Assembly (NCBI GenBank): GCA_016200035.1
Contig: JACQFM010000099.1
Location: forward strand, 1-7,222
Direction: 5' to 3'
Source: Nitrososphaerota archaeon
GTDB taxonomy: Archaea; Thermoproteota; Nitrososphaeria; Nitrososphaerales; Nitrosopumilaceae
DNA length: 7,222 nucleotides
Below are positions 1-5,638 of this stretch, one piece after another. The notes under the pieces were generated by a model. The model did no database searches and was not told where the DNA came from. It saw only the letters and a list, made by a program, of their open reading frames with translations. A program made the position numbers and the translations under genes. Within the stretch, counting starts at the first letter, position 1. The number at the start of each line of letters is the position of its first letter.

Positions 1-118
1 AAATATGCTTAAACCATTTTTTTAATCACTTTAATAATTCCTAAATTCATGCTCAAAAAACCTCATTTTCTAAGAAAATTTGGCGCATTTTAATCCAGAA
101 TTGGCAGTAAGGTGCTAT

Positions 119-268
119 TTATAGTAGACTAGTAGCGACACTGCCTTTAAGACCACAAAATTTACACTCTGCACTTTTTTCCCAAGTATCTCTTGAAACT
201 CCCTTAGGAATACTTACAGTGAAACTTTTACCACACTTGCTGCAACTGGCCTTAACTGAGTATGACAT
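119..268 (-). CDS. 49-residue zinc-ribbon protein, function unknown
   Basis: A complete small reading frame on the minus strand, from ATG at 268 to TAA at 119-121. The protein has two CxxC knuckles: C9-x2-C12 (CSKCGKSF) and C35-x2-C38 (ECKFCG). They are separated by 22 residues, so one Zn2+ ion is probably held in a zinc-ribbon fold. There is no signal peptide or membrane segment, so it is presumably cytoplasmic. No Shine-Dalgarno sequence precedes the ATG, but an A/T-rich TATA-like stretch at 293-300 lies about 28 bases upstream, as expected for a leaderless archaeal transcript. Many archaeal mini zinc ribbons of this size are nucleic-acid-binding or accessory proteins of transcription and translation. 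Nothing here identifies the role, and I do not recognise the specific family. The paired cysteine motifs make me fairly sure the frame is coding despite its size. Confidence 0.72.
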   Translation of the reverse strand: MSYSVKASCSKCGKSFTVSIPKGVSRDTWEKSAECKFCGLKGSVATSLL

Positions 269-292
269 TTCGATAATTACGATCGAAACAGC

Positions 293-300
293 TTATTTAT
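293..300 (-). promoter_or_regulatory. Possible TATA box for the zinc-ribbon gene
   Basis: The minus strand reads ATAAATAA here, centred about 28 bases upstream of the ATG at 268. This is the spacing expected if the transcript starts at or next to the start codon. The region is AT-rich, so a chance match is possible. Confidence 0.35.
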
Positions 301-432
301 CTTTTTTGAGATCAAAACTAGGATAGTATTTCTTTATTATCTTACGAGAAGCAAGAATATGAAAAATCTCATTTCCATAAAATCTGAGAGTTGGTCTAAA
401 TTCATTAAAATCGCATATTTTGCTAGCTTCAG

Positions 433-440
433 TTATATAA
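433..440 (+). promoter_or_regulatory. TATA box of the tRNA-Leu gene
   Basis: TTATATAA is centred about 25 bases upstream of the first base of the tRNA at 462, the standard archaeal TATA position. The preceding bases (CAG) are not strongly purine-rich, so no clear BRE is visible. Confidence 0.6.
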
Positions 441-461
441 TCTGCCTTTGAATCACACCTT

Positions 462-562
462 GCAGGGGTATCGAAGCCCGGCCAACCGAGAAGGACTCAA
501 GATCTTGGCAATGGGAAATCCTTTCCCTTAGGGGTTCGGGGGTTCAAATCCCTCCCCCTGCA
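462..562 (+). tRNA. tRNA-Leu (anticodon CAA) with a 16-base intron
   Basis: All arms of a class II tRNA can be drawn. The acceptor stem GCAGGGG (462-468) pairs with CCCCTGC (555-561), and A562 is the discriminator. The D arm spans about 471-489. The anticodon stem AAGGA (491-495) pairs with TCCTT (519-523). The anticodon CAA is at 498-500 and reads UUG codons. The long variable arm (524-537) has a CCC/GGG stem. The T arm is GGGGG (538-542), loop TTCAAAT, and CCCTC (550-554). The anticodon stem closes only if 16 bases (502-517) are removed after position 37, which gives a mature RNA of 85 bases before CCA addition. CCA is not encoded. The anticodon and long variable arm make the Leu assignment firm. 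Confidence 0.95.
502..517 (+). other. Archaeal tRNA intron at canonical position 37/38
   Basis: These 16 bases (ATCTTGGCAATGGGAA) interrupt the anticodon loop between G37 (501) and A38 (518). A relaxed bulge-helix-bulge for the splicing endonuclease can be drawn. Bases C32-A35 (CTCA, 496-499) pair with TGGG (512-515), including one G-U pair. The 5' bulge is A36-G37-A502 and the 3' bulge is A516-A517-A518. The inner helix is weak. The bases ATC follow both possible junctions, so sequence alone allows a slide of up to three bases; all choices give the same mature tRNA, and 37/38 is preferred because it fits the BHB. Confidence 0.85.
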
Positions 563-570
563 TTCTTATC

Positions 571-586
571 TTCTTTTTCTGTTTTC
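571..586 (+). terminator. T-rich terminator downstream of tRNA-Leu
   Basis: A pyrimidine stretch with runs of five T (574-578) and four T (582-585) begins within ten bases of the tRNA 3' end. Archaeal RNA polymerase commonly terminates at such T-runs without a hairpin. Confidence 0.5.
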
Positions 587-778
587 TTAATCGTTGTTTC
601 CTATTTAGTTCATCAAAGCCTCGATGCTTTTCCACATATAGATTGGTTGATATTCTCTCAAAAATTTTTCGTTTTTATGCAATTTCAAAACTCACTTCAG
701 AAAGATAAGGAACCAGAGATGTGGATTAGACTCACGTAATTACCAGAAGATAAATGCAGATTCTATAAATCCAAATGT

Positions 779-901
779 CTAAGCCTTGATGGTCTCAATT
801 TCTCTTACAGTATGTCGAGACAAATCTTCATGGAGCATTGCGTGGGATTCATCTGCAAAAATCAGATTACATCTATAACATTTCCACGCTTTTGTGCTCA
901 C
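779..901 (-). CDS. 40-residue single C2H2 zinc-finger protein
   Basis: The frame starts at GTG (901-899), directly after an in-frame TAA-TAT, and ends at TAG (779-781). The product is nearly one classical C2H2 finger: W6-x-C8-x2-C11-x3-F15-x5-A21-x2-H24-x5-H30. This matches the consensus spacing C-x2-C-x12-H-x5-H, including the aromatic residue two before the first Cys and the core Phe. A short charged tail of about ten residues follows. TTATAA at 925-930 lies about 27 bases upstream of the GTG, which supports a leaderless GTG start. A free-standing finger could bind nucleic acid weakly or mediate protein contacts, but no partner is evident. The gene is transcribed divergently from the membrane-protein gene at 1096. 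The motif, the upstream stop and the promoter spacing agree, so I think it is real; its role is unknown. Confidence 0.75.
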   Translation of the reverse strand: MSTKAWKCYRCNLIFADESHAMLHEDLSRHTVREIETIKA

Positions 902-924
902 ATATTACTAATGTAATTTTATTC

Positions 925-930
925 TTATAA
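925..930 (-). promoter_or_regulatory. TATA box for the C2H2 mini-protein gene
   Basis: The minus strand reads CCTTATAAG across this site. Its centre is about 27 bases upstream of the GTG at 901, the TATA-to-start distance of a leaderless archaeal transcript. It supports choosing the GTG codon, since no ATG is available in that frame. Confidence 0.5.
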
Positions 931-1063
931 GGATATTGTACGAATTGTCCAGTTTATTGAACAATATAGATCGGGCGACTACAACTTTACAGTTTTTATG
1001 GTAATTCTACATCATTTTTGCATTTTTAGGAGGCATAAAATTCGTGACTAGTTGTCTTAGAAT

Positions 1064-1072
1064 CAATTAAAG
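1064..1072 (+). promoter_or_regulatory. Possible TATA-like element for the VTT-HD pair
   Basis: CAATTAAAG is centred about 28 bases before the ATG at 1096, in the position seen for other genes of the window. It matches the TATA consensus poorly, so this is a weak call. The 902-1095 interval also holds a 7-base inverted repeat (ATATTGT 933-939, ACAATAT 961-967) and an AGGAGG at 1028-1033; otherwise I see nothing in it. Confidence 0.3.
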
Positions 1073-1095
1073 GATCCGTAGAGCTCACAAGACCA

Positions 1096-1716
1096 ATGAT
1101 GGATATTCTTGAAGAATTTGCAAAGCTATCATATCTTGGAATTTTTCTTTTACTTGTTGTAATAAACGCGTCGCCTATTTTGATGCCTCCAAACTGGATT
1201 GTTTTGGCCACTTTTTACACCGTGAATCCAGAATTGAATATTTTAGGACTTGCCCTTGTTGGAGCCACAGGTTCGTTAATTGGTAGGGTAATTTTGATGT
1301 ACATAAGTAGATTGTTTAGAAAATTCATGGGGTCAGAAAGAAAATCAAGCCTTGAAAGACTTGAACAATTCATTAAAAAAAGAAAGTACGGCTTTTTTTC
1401 TCTATCATTTCTCTTTTCAATATCACCTTTGCCAAGTAATATGTTGTTTATGGCATACGGAATTATGAAGGCAAAGTCCATAGGTATCTTCCTGGGTTTT
1501 TGGACTGGAAGAGTAATTGTGTACTATATTATGATATCGATTAGTAATGTGACAGTAAAACCATTTATTGAATTGTTTCACAATAGTATAGTAGGAATAC
1601 TTGTTACAGACGTTGGCAGTCTTGTCATGATCGTGCTTTTTGCATCAGTAAATTGGACTAAGTTGCTAACAACAAGAAAACTTGAATTTGTAAAACCAAA
1701 GCTGTGGAAATTCTAA
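1096..1716 (+). CDS. Small DedA/VTT-family-like membrane protein
   Basis: A 206-residue integral membrane protein. Hydrophobic segments lie at about 12-42 (with a Pro-rich break, SPILMPPNW, typical of a re-entrant loop), 48-71, 98-122, 127-150 and 163-187. Two signatures of the VTT (DedA, YdjX/TMEM41-VMP1) fold can be seen: GATGSLIGRVILMYISRLF at 56-74, and the SISPLPSNMLF turn at 108-118 followed by a Gly-containing helix and GFWTGRV at 134-140. A basic cytosolic stretch (75-99) lies between the halves. DedA-type proteins are linked to lipid-carrier recycling or lipid scrambling; here that function is only inferred. The start is ATG 1096 (ATG 1099 is also possible). An in-frame TGA at 1045 with no start codon in between excludes a longer protein. 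The HD-domain gene begins one base after its stop. Confidence 0.7.
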   Translation: MMDILEEFAKLSYLGIFLLLVVINASPILMPPNWIVLATFYTVNPELNILGLALVGATGSLIGRVILMYISRLFRKFMGSERKSSLERLEQFIKKRKYGFFSLSFLFSISPLPSNMLFMAYGIMKAKSIGIFLGFWTGRVIVYYIMISISNVTVKPFIELFHNSIVGILVTDVGSLVMIVLFASVNWTKLLTTRKLEFVKPKLWKF

Positions 1717-1717
1717 A

Positions 1718-2347
1718 ATGCGTTCTATAGAAAAACTAAAAGAAGAAGTAAAAAAATTGGTCAGAAAAAATGATCCCGCGCATGATTTTGAACATGTAAT
1801 GCGAGTTTACAGAAATTCGGAGAAGATAGGCAAAAGGGAAGGGGCTAGAATGAAGTTGCTGCTTTCAGCCGCATTGCTACATGATATCGTCTCAATTCCA
1901 AAATCTGATAGAAAATCAAGTAATTCCTCTCTAAAAAGTGCGATTTTAGCACAAAAAATACTCAAAAGGCATGGGTATTCACGAGACGAAATTGGTATGG
2001 TCTCAGGCGCAATACGTGACCACAGCTTCTCAAGGGGTAAAGTTCCAGAAACCATCGAAGGTAGAGTCCTTCAAGACGCTGACAGGCTTGACGCAATTGG
2101 GGCCATAGGAATAGCTAGAGCATTTTCTGTGGGAGGACGCAGTAATAGACCATTTTATAGCAAACTAGATCCCTTTTGTCAAAGAAGAAGACCAGATGAC
2201 CAAAAGTGGACATTGGATCATTTTTACAAAAAATTGCTTATTCTAGAAAAAATGATGAACACAAAGACTGCAAAAATAGAGGCCAAGCGAAGAACCAAGA
2301 TAATGCAAAAGTATCTTAACGACTTGAAAAAAGAGATCTACCCATAA
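1718..2347 (+). CDS. HD-domain metal-dependent phosphohydrolase (YedJ/YpgQ-like)
   Basis: A 209-residue cytosolic protein with a full set of HD-superfamily metal ligands: H26 (in HDFEHVMRV), H55-D56 (AALLHDI) and D122 (in the LQDADRLDAIGAIGIAR block, 118-134). The RDHSFS segment at 100-105 is also typical of the family. The nearest subgroup I recognise is the YedJ/YpgQ-like HD hydrolases. From my knowledge of that group, the B. subtilis member has Mn2+-dependent nucleoside triphosphate pyrophosphohydrolase activity, but the substrate here cannot be read from sequence. The C-terminus (about 175-209) is basic and helical. ATG 1718 is one base after the stop of the membrane-protein gene, so the two are very likely on one mRNA. 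The 3' end overlaps the convergent 103-residue gene by ten bases. Confidence 0.85.
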   Translation: MRSIEKLKEEVKKLVRKNDPAHDFEHVMRVYRNSEKIGKREGARMKLLLSAALLHDIVSIPKSDRKSSNSSLKSAILAQKILKRHGYSRDEIGMVSGAIRDHSFSRGKVPETIEGRVLQDADRLDAIGAIGIARAFSVGGRSNRPFYSKLDPFCQRRRPDDQKWTLDHFYKKLLILEKMMNTKTAKIEAKRRTKIMQKYLNDLKKEIYP

Positions 2348-2649
2348 TCGACATACCTGTCAAATCTCTTTTCTACCTCAAGATTTTTTCCTGCAAGGAT
2401 TTTTTCTATTTCTATCTTTTGTCTTTTTTTTACAAAAGCAATCATTTCATCAAACTCTGCAGACTTTGGAAAGGAATCTATTAGGTTGTCTAACATTTTG
2501 AAATATTCTACAACTTTGTTTCTATACTCTTCTCTGGTTGGACTTCGGATTTTATTTACACGAAACCAAATTACTGCCCAACTCGAACCGATGACATGGG
2601 GTAATAAATCGAAGGCTCGGTCAATTTCAAAACCAAAATCTTCTCTCAT
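2338..2649 (-). CDS. Conserved-looking unknown protein, last gene of the heme operon
   Basis: A 103-residue soluble protein that I do not recognise. It has an N-terminal part with two Trp (SSWAVIWF, about 22-29). From about residue 37 it is charged and helical, with many Lys/Glu/Asp (EEYRNKVVEYF, FVKKRQKIEIEKIL), ending in RFDRYVDYG. There are no cysteines, only one His (H18), no transmembrane segment and no heme-binding CP or CxxCH motif. It follows hemB after three bases (GGATAGGAA just before the ATG might act as a weak ribosome site), so it is probably translated from the hemA-hemB message. This places it with tetrapyrrole synthesis by context only. The last ten bases overlap the convergent HD gene. 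The genuine start codon, tight spacing and protein-like composition support coding. Confidence 0.75.
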   Translation of the reverse strand: MREDFGFEIDRAFDLLPHVIGSSWAVIWFRVNKIRSPTREEYRNKVVEYFKMLDNLIDSFPKSAEFDEMIAFVKKRQKIEIEKILAGKNLEVEKRFDRYVDYG

Positions 2650-2652
2650 TTC

Positions 2653-3630
2653 CTATCCGTTGAGTGTCTTTGCCGCAATTTTTGACAGATATGTCACTAT
2701 CATGTCTGCACCAGCTCGCTTGATTGCTGTCAAAACTTCCATTGTAACTTCACGTTCATCGATCCACCCTTGTTTTGCTGCTGCTTTTATCAGAGAATAT
2801 TCACCTGATACACTGTACGCAGATATTGGTATATTGAAGCTACTTCTTGTCTTTGCAATCAGATCAAGATATGCAAGGGCGGGCTTTATCATTACAATAT
2901 CGACTCCTTCCAATATGTCTGTCTCAACTTCTCTCATTGCTTCTGTTGGGTTTGTGTACGGCAGTTGGTAGGTTTTTCTGTCACTGAACTTTGGTGCACA
3001 ATGTGCCATGTCCCTAAATGGTGAATATAGTGAGGAACGATGCTTTGCGGAATGTGACATAATTGCGACATCCGTAAATCCACTATCATCAAGTCCTTGC
3101 CTTATGGCTTTTACTTGACCATCCATCATAGCAGAAGGAGAGACTACGTCAACACCAGCCTGCGCTTGACTTACAGCTATTTTTTTTAAAACATCCAGAG
3201 TGGAATCATTGTCTATCTTATCTCCTTTAACTAGGCCACAATGTGCTGCAGTCGTGTATTGACACAGGCAGACATCAGCCATAATTGCTATTTCACTGTC
3301 AAGACTTTTTCTAATTTCAGAAATTGCTCTTTGAACTATGCCATTTTCTGAAAATGCCGCTGTACCTATGTCATCTTTTTTGGCAGGAATTCCAAATAAC
3401 ATAATTGCAGGGATCTTAAGATCAGCTATAGAATTTACTTCGTCTACAACATCCTTTAGGGGGAGTCTTTCGATATCGGGCATAGACTCTACCTGCATCC
3501 TTGATTTCAAATCCTCTTGGACAAAGATGGGACAGATGAGGTCCTTTGTGGATAGTCTAACTTCTTCTAAGAGCTCACGAATTTTTTTGTTTTTACGTAA
3601 TCGACGAAGCCTGACATTAGGAAAACTCAT
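2653..3630 (-). CDS. hemB: Porphobilinogen synthase (5-aminolevulinate dehydratase)
   Basis: Condenses two 5-aminolevulinate molecules to porphobilinogen in the cytosol, the second common step of tetrapyrrole synthesis. The 325 residues match the usual family length. Both active-site lysines are seen: K196 in SHSAKHRSS, followed by YSPFRDMAHCAPKFSDRKTY, and the Schiff-base K249 in VMIKPALAYLD. The catalytic zinc cysteines C121, C123 and C131 (MADVCLCQYTTAAHCG) mark a Zn-dependent enzyme. The substrate loop SPSAMMDGQVKAIR (164-177) is present. Two normally strong positions differ: TSHGHCG is TTAAHCG, and SYSAKY is SHSAKH. The frame starts at ATG 3630, 34 bases after hemA ends, with its own TATA-like box; the unknown 103-residue gene follows after three bases. 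Confidence 0.97.
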   Translation of the reverse strand: MSFPNVRLRRLRKNKKIRELLEEVRLSTKDLICPIFVQEDLKSRMQVESMPDIERLPLKDVVDEVNSIADLKIPAIMLFGIPAKKDDIGTAAFSENGIVQRAISEIRKSLDSEIAIMADVCLCQYTTAAHCGLVKGDKIDNDSTLDVLKKIAVSQAQAGVDVVSPSAMMDGQVKAIRQGLDDSGFTDVAIMSHSAKHRSSLYSPFRDMAHCAPKFSDRKTYQLPYTNPTEAMREVETDILEGVDIVMIKPALAYLDLIAKTRSSFNIPISAYSVSGEYSLIKAAAKQGWIDEREVTMEVLTAIKRAGADMIVTYLSKIAAKTLNG

Positions 3631-3652
3631 ACGAAAAAATACTCTTTGCTAG

Positions 3653-3660
3653 CAATATAA
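3653..3660 (-). promoter_or_regulatory. Possible internal promoter for hemB
   Basis: The minus strand reads TTATATTG, centred about 27 bases upstream of the hemB ATG. This is the leaderless spacing, and it lies in the short hemA-hemB gap. hemB and the following gene may therefore also be transcribed independently of hemA. Confidence 0.45.
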
Positions 3661-3664
3661 TCTG

Positions 3665-4927
3665 TTACTCTTTTGTTTTATAATCAAATAGTTTGCTGAA
3701 CATCTTGAGCAACTCCGAGTCACCTTGCTCTGATGCCTTCCTTAAGTTGTTCATAGGAGTTGATATGATTCCTTCCACAACTGCTTGAGTGAGCTGATCA
3801 ATTATCCTGATCTTTTGTTTGTCTGTCTCACCAAGCATCTGTAGAGCCTTTTTTAGTTCTTTTATTCGTACAATATCGATATCCTTGAACACACTCTTTA
3901 CAACAGGCTCTACTTCCAATCTCTTCATCACTGCCTCTACTACTGGAAGCTCTTCACTAATTATTTTTTCCGCAGAGGAGACCTCGCCTATCCTGCTTCG
4001 CATATTCTTGTCCACCATTTCAGCTATCTGATCCAAGTTGAACATCTTTATCCTTCCTATCGTTGAAACTTTTTCATCAACAGTTCTTGGGTTAGACAAG
4101 TCAAGGATCATCATTCCTCTCTTTTTTGATTCCATGGCTTCTTTTACTCTTTCATAAGTCACAAGGAAATATGGAGCAATGGTTGCTACAAACAAGACGT
4201 CGACTTTGCTAAAATTGGAAATAGCTTGTTCAAATTTTATTGGTTTTCCGCCTACTGTTTCAGAAAATGATTTTGCTCTTTCGAAGGTTCTGCTTGTAAC
4301 AAAAAACTCCGTGTTTCTTTTTTTAAGTGATTTTGCAACAAGACTGGCGGCCTCTCCAGTTCCAATAAGCAAAATATACTTTGATTTTAAATCATCTATA
4401 TTTTCCTCTGCAAGCTTTACGGCCATAGAACCAATGGAAATACTTCCGCGGTTTATTCCCGTGGCATTTCTTACTCTGGTTCCAACTCGAATTGCCTTGT
4501 CAAAAAGTGTGTTCAGATTGTTTCCAGAAGATTCCATCTCTTTTGCGGCTGAGATCGAATTTTTAACCTGACCAAGTATTTGTTCTTCACCGACAACAAG
4601 TGAGTCTAAACCAGCTGTGAGTTTTAGCAGGTGTTCATACGCTTCTGGTCCTTCACTTATCTCCATGTTTTCCTTGAATGCAGTCTCATCAAGGCCTGCT
4701 AGGGATGCCCAGGTTTTCTTAATCCTTTCAATATCGTGGTTATCGCTTGCACCAAAGATCTCGATCCTGTTACATGTTTGAAGTATGACACATTCACTCA
4801 GCCCAGAATGTTTGAGGAAGGAAGAATACGCTGACTCTATGTCTTTAAAAGTAAACCTTTCCAGCATGTGGATGGGAGCCTTGCGGTAAGTAACCCTTGC
4901 ATTTATGACGTTGTGACTTATTTCCAT
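3665..4927 (-). CDS. hemA: Glutamyl-tRNA reductase
   Basis: Reduces glutamyl-tRNA(Glu) with NADPH to glutamate-1-semialdehyde, the first committed step of C5-pathway tetrapyrrole synthesis. The 420 residues contain the catalytic Cys C52 in VILQTCNRIEIFG, the GLDSLVVGEEQILGQVK block (106-122) that ends the catalytic domain, the RNATGINRGSISIG segment (153-166), and the NADPH-binding loop LLIGTGEAASLVAKSL (186-201). A C-terminal helical dimerisation domain covers about 315-420. The N-terminus (NARVTYRKAPIHMLERFTF) aligns with the family start, so ATG 4927 is well supported. This ATG overlaps the end of the precorrin-2 dehydrogenase gene by ten bases, so the two are probably translationally coupled. 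The partner aminomutase HemL is not in the window. Confidence 0.97.
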   Translation of the reverse strand: MEISHNVINARVTYRKAPIHMLERFTFKDIESAYSSFLKHSGLSECVILQTCNRIEIFGASDNHDIERIKKTWASLAGLDETAFKENMEISEGPEAYEHLLKLTAGLDSLVVGEEQILGQVKNSISAAKEMESSGNNLNTLFDKAIRVGTRVRNATGINRGSISIGSMAVKLAEENIDDLKSKYILLIGTGEAASLVAKSLKKRNTEFFVTSRTFERAKSFSETVGGKPIKFEQAISNFSKVDVLFVATIAPYFLVTYERVKEAMESKKRGMMILDLSNPRTVDEKVSTIGRIKMFNLDQIAEMVDKNMRSRIGEVSSAEKIISEELPVVEAVMKRLEVEPVVKSVFKDIDIVRIKELKKALQMLGETDKQKIRIIDQLTQAVVEGIISTPMNNLRKASEQGDSELLKMFSKLFDYKTKE

Positions 4928-5571
4928 TCACCTAGCATTTCTACAACACGCTTTTGTGCCTTTTTAAAATCTCCTTCTTTTATTAACTGTTTAATATGAT
5001 TATCATTCATGACCCCATAAAGGAATCTTTTTCGCTCAGGAAAGGTCGGTAACTTCTTTTTTGCTATCGATCGAGCCATTTCTTGGAGTTTTATCTGGTA
5101 TATGTCATCTTTTTTAATAATTTTTTTAAAGACTTTTTCTGCTTGCATTCTTATCTTTCTTGCCATTGCAGGGCTCCTACCGCCGGTAGAGACAGCAATC
5201 TGAACAGTATCCTCTATATTTATCACGGAAGGATGTGCAAAATCACTGACTGCAGGATCATCTGCGGCATATGCATAACAACGCATTTTCTTGGCCTGTT
5301 CGACTATCTTTCGGTTTAATTTCTTATCGTCAGTAGTGGCCATGACCATAAATGGTCTATACTTATCAAGAAAGCTAGCATTTTTTAATTTCATTTTTTT
5401 AAAGGTAATTTTTTTTTGTTTTACATAATTTAAAATCTGATTATTGGTTTTGTCACTAATCAACAAAATCTTGCAATCCTGTGTTAGTAGAGAGTTTATT
5501 TTCTTTAGTCCCTCTTGTCCCCCGCCAACAATTATGACCAATTTTCCCCTTAGGTTAAGGTCTACTATCAA
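4918..5571 (-). CDS. Precorrin-2 dehydrogenase / siroheme synthase (CysG N-terminal, Met8p type)
   Basis: Oxidises precorrin-2 to sirohydrochlorin with NAD+; Met8p-type members can also insert iron to make siroheme. With the proposed start the protein has 217 residues. It begins with the Rossmann strand and glycine loop LVIIVGGGQEG (about 11-21), followed by ATTDDKKLN (78-86), whose Asp corresponds to the catalytic Asp of CysG/Met8p. Next come AADDPAVSDFAHPSVI (103-117) and STGGRSPAMARKIR (128-141), all family hallmarks, and a helical tail. No SUMT domain is attached. The frame is open upstream to a TTG at 5637, but those 22 residues do not look like the family. I choose TTG 5571 because family members begin at about MxVDLNLRGK and because a perfect TATA box sits 27 bases upstream. 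GTG 5583 is an alternative. hemA overlaps its end. Confidence 0.92.
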   Translation of the reverse strand: MIVDLNLRGKLVIIVGGGQEGLKKINSLLTQDCKILLISDKTNNQILNYVKQKKITFKKMKLKNASFLDKYRPFMVMATTDDKKLNRKIVEQAKKMRCYAYAADDPAVSDFAHPSVINIEDTVQIAVSTGGRSPAMARKIRMQAEKVFKKIIKKDDIYQIKLQEMARSIAKKKLPTFPERKRFLYGVMNDNHIKQLIKEGDFKKAQKRVVEMLGEWK

Positions 5572-5594
5572 TAATTCTGGCACGTTCTGAATGA

Positions 5595-5602
5595 TATTTA
5601 TA
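5595..5602 (-). promoter_or_regulatory. TATA box of the precorrin-2 dehydrogenase-hemA operon
   Basis: The minus strand reads TATAAATA, a near-ideal archaeal TATA box, centred about 27 bases upstream of the proposed TTG start at 5571. It lies inside the region that a longer reading from 5637 would treat as coding, which argues against that longer start. Confidence 0.6.
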
Positions 5603-5604
5603 GA

Positions 5605-5638
5605 TTGCAAGAAACGCGGTACATTTTTTAGTTGCAAG
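5605..5638. repeat. Direct repeat TTGCAAG in the divergent heme promoter
   Basis: TTGCAAG occurs at 5605-5611 and 5632-5638, 27 bases apart start to start, and each contains the self-complementary TTGCAA. The flanks are also similar (ATTGCAAGAAACGC and GTTGCAAGCAGAGC). The pair sits between the divergent dehydrogenase and ahbAB starts, next to the TATA box, where a regulator could control both arms. Its function is inferred from position only. Confidence 0.35.
5622..5630 (+). promoter_or_regulatory. Possible TATA-like element for ahbAB
   Basis: CATTTTTTA is centred about 29 bases before ATG 5655. It is a weak match, but no better element is found at that distance. The ATTTATAG at 5596-5603 could alternatively drive a transcript with a leader of about 30 bases. 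Confidence 0.3.

Noticed and set aside
1..118. Short minus-strand frames (about 11-13 codons) in the first 118 bases
   Set aside because: They are too short and show no motif; I see no supportable feature in this stretch.
616..634. AAAGC-CTCGAT-GCTTT hairpin followed by T's as a terminator or attachment site
   Set aside because: It has only a 5-bp stem, no transcript clearly ends there, and no matching repeat was found near the tRNA to suggest an att site.
528..635. Minus-strand frame with a GTG start (635) reading EKHRGFDELNRKQRLRKQ and ending in GEGFEPPNP
   Set aside because: The tail is the well-known artefact of reading the T arm of a tRNA antisense, and there is no TATA box at the leaderless distance. 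The first 25 residues look protein-like, so it is not fully excluded, but support is too weak for a gene call.
933..967. 7-base inverted repeat ATATTGT / ACAATAT as an operator
   Set aside because: The arms are short, the gap is 21 bases and the DNA is AT-rich, so chance is a sufficient explanation.
1215..1481. Minus-strand frame inside the membrane-protein gene
   Set aside because: It is a shadow of the plus-strand gene; its sequence shows no domain and no upstream signals.
2486..2971. 161-codon open frame on the plus strand
   Set aside because: It lies antisense to the end of hemB and to the 103-residue gene, both of which have better evidence, and shows no motif or promoter.
4179..4571. 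130-codon open frame on the plus strand
   Set aside because: It lies fully antisense within hemA, whose conserved motifs explain the sequence.
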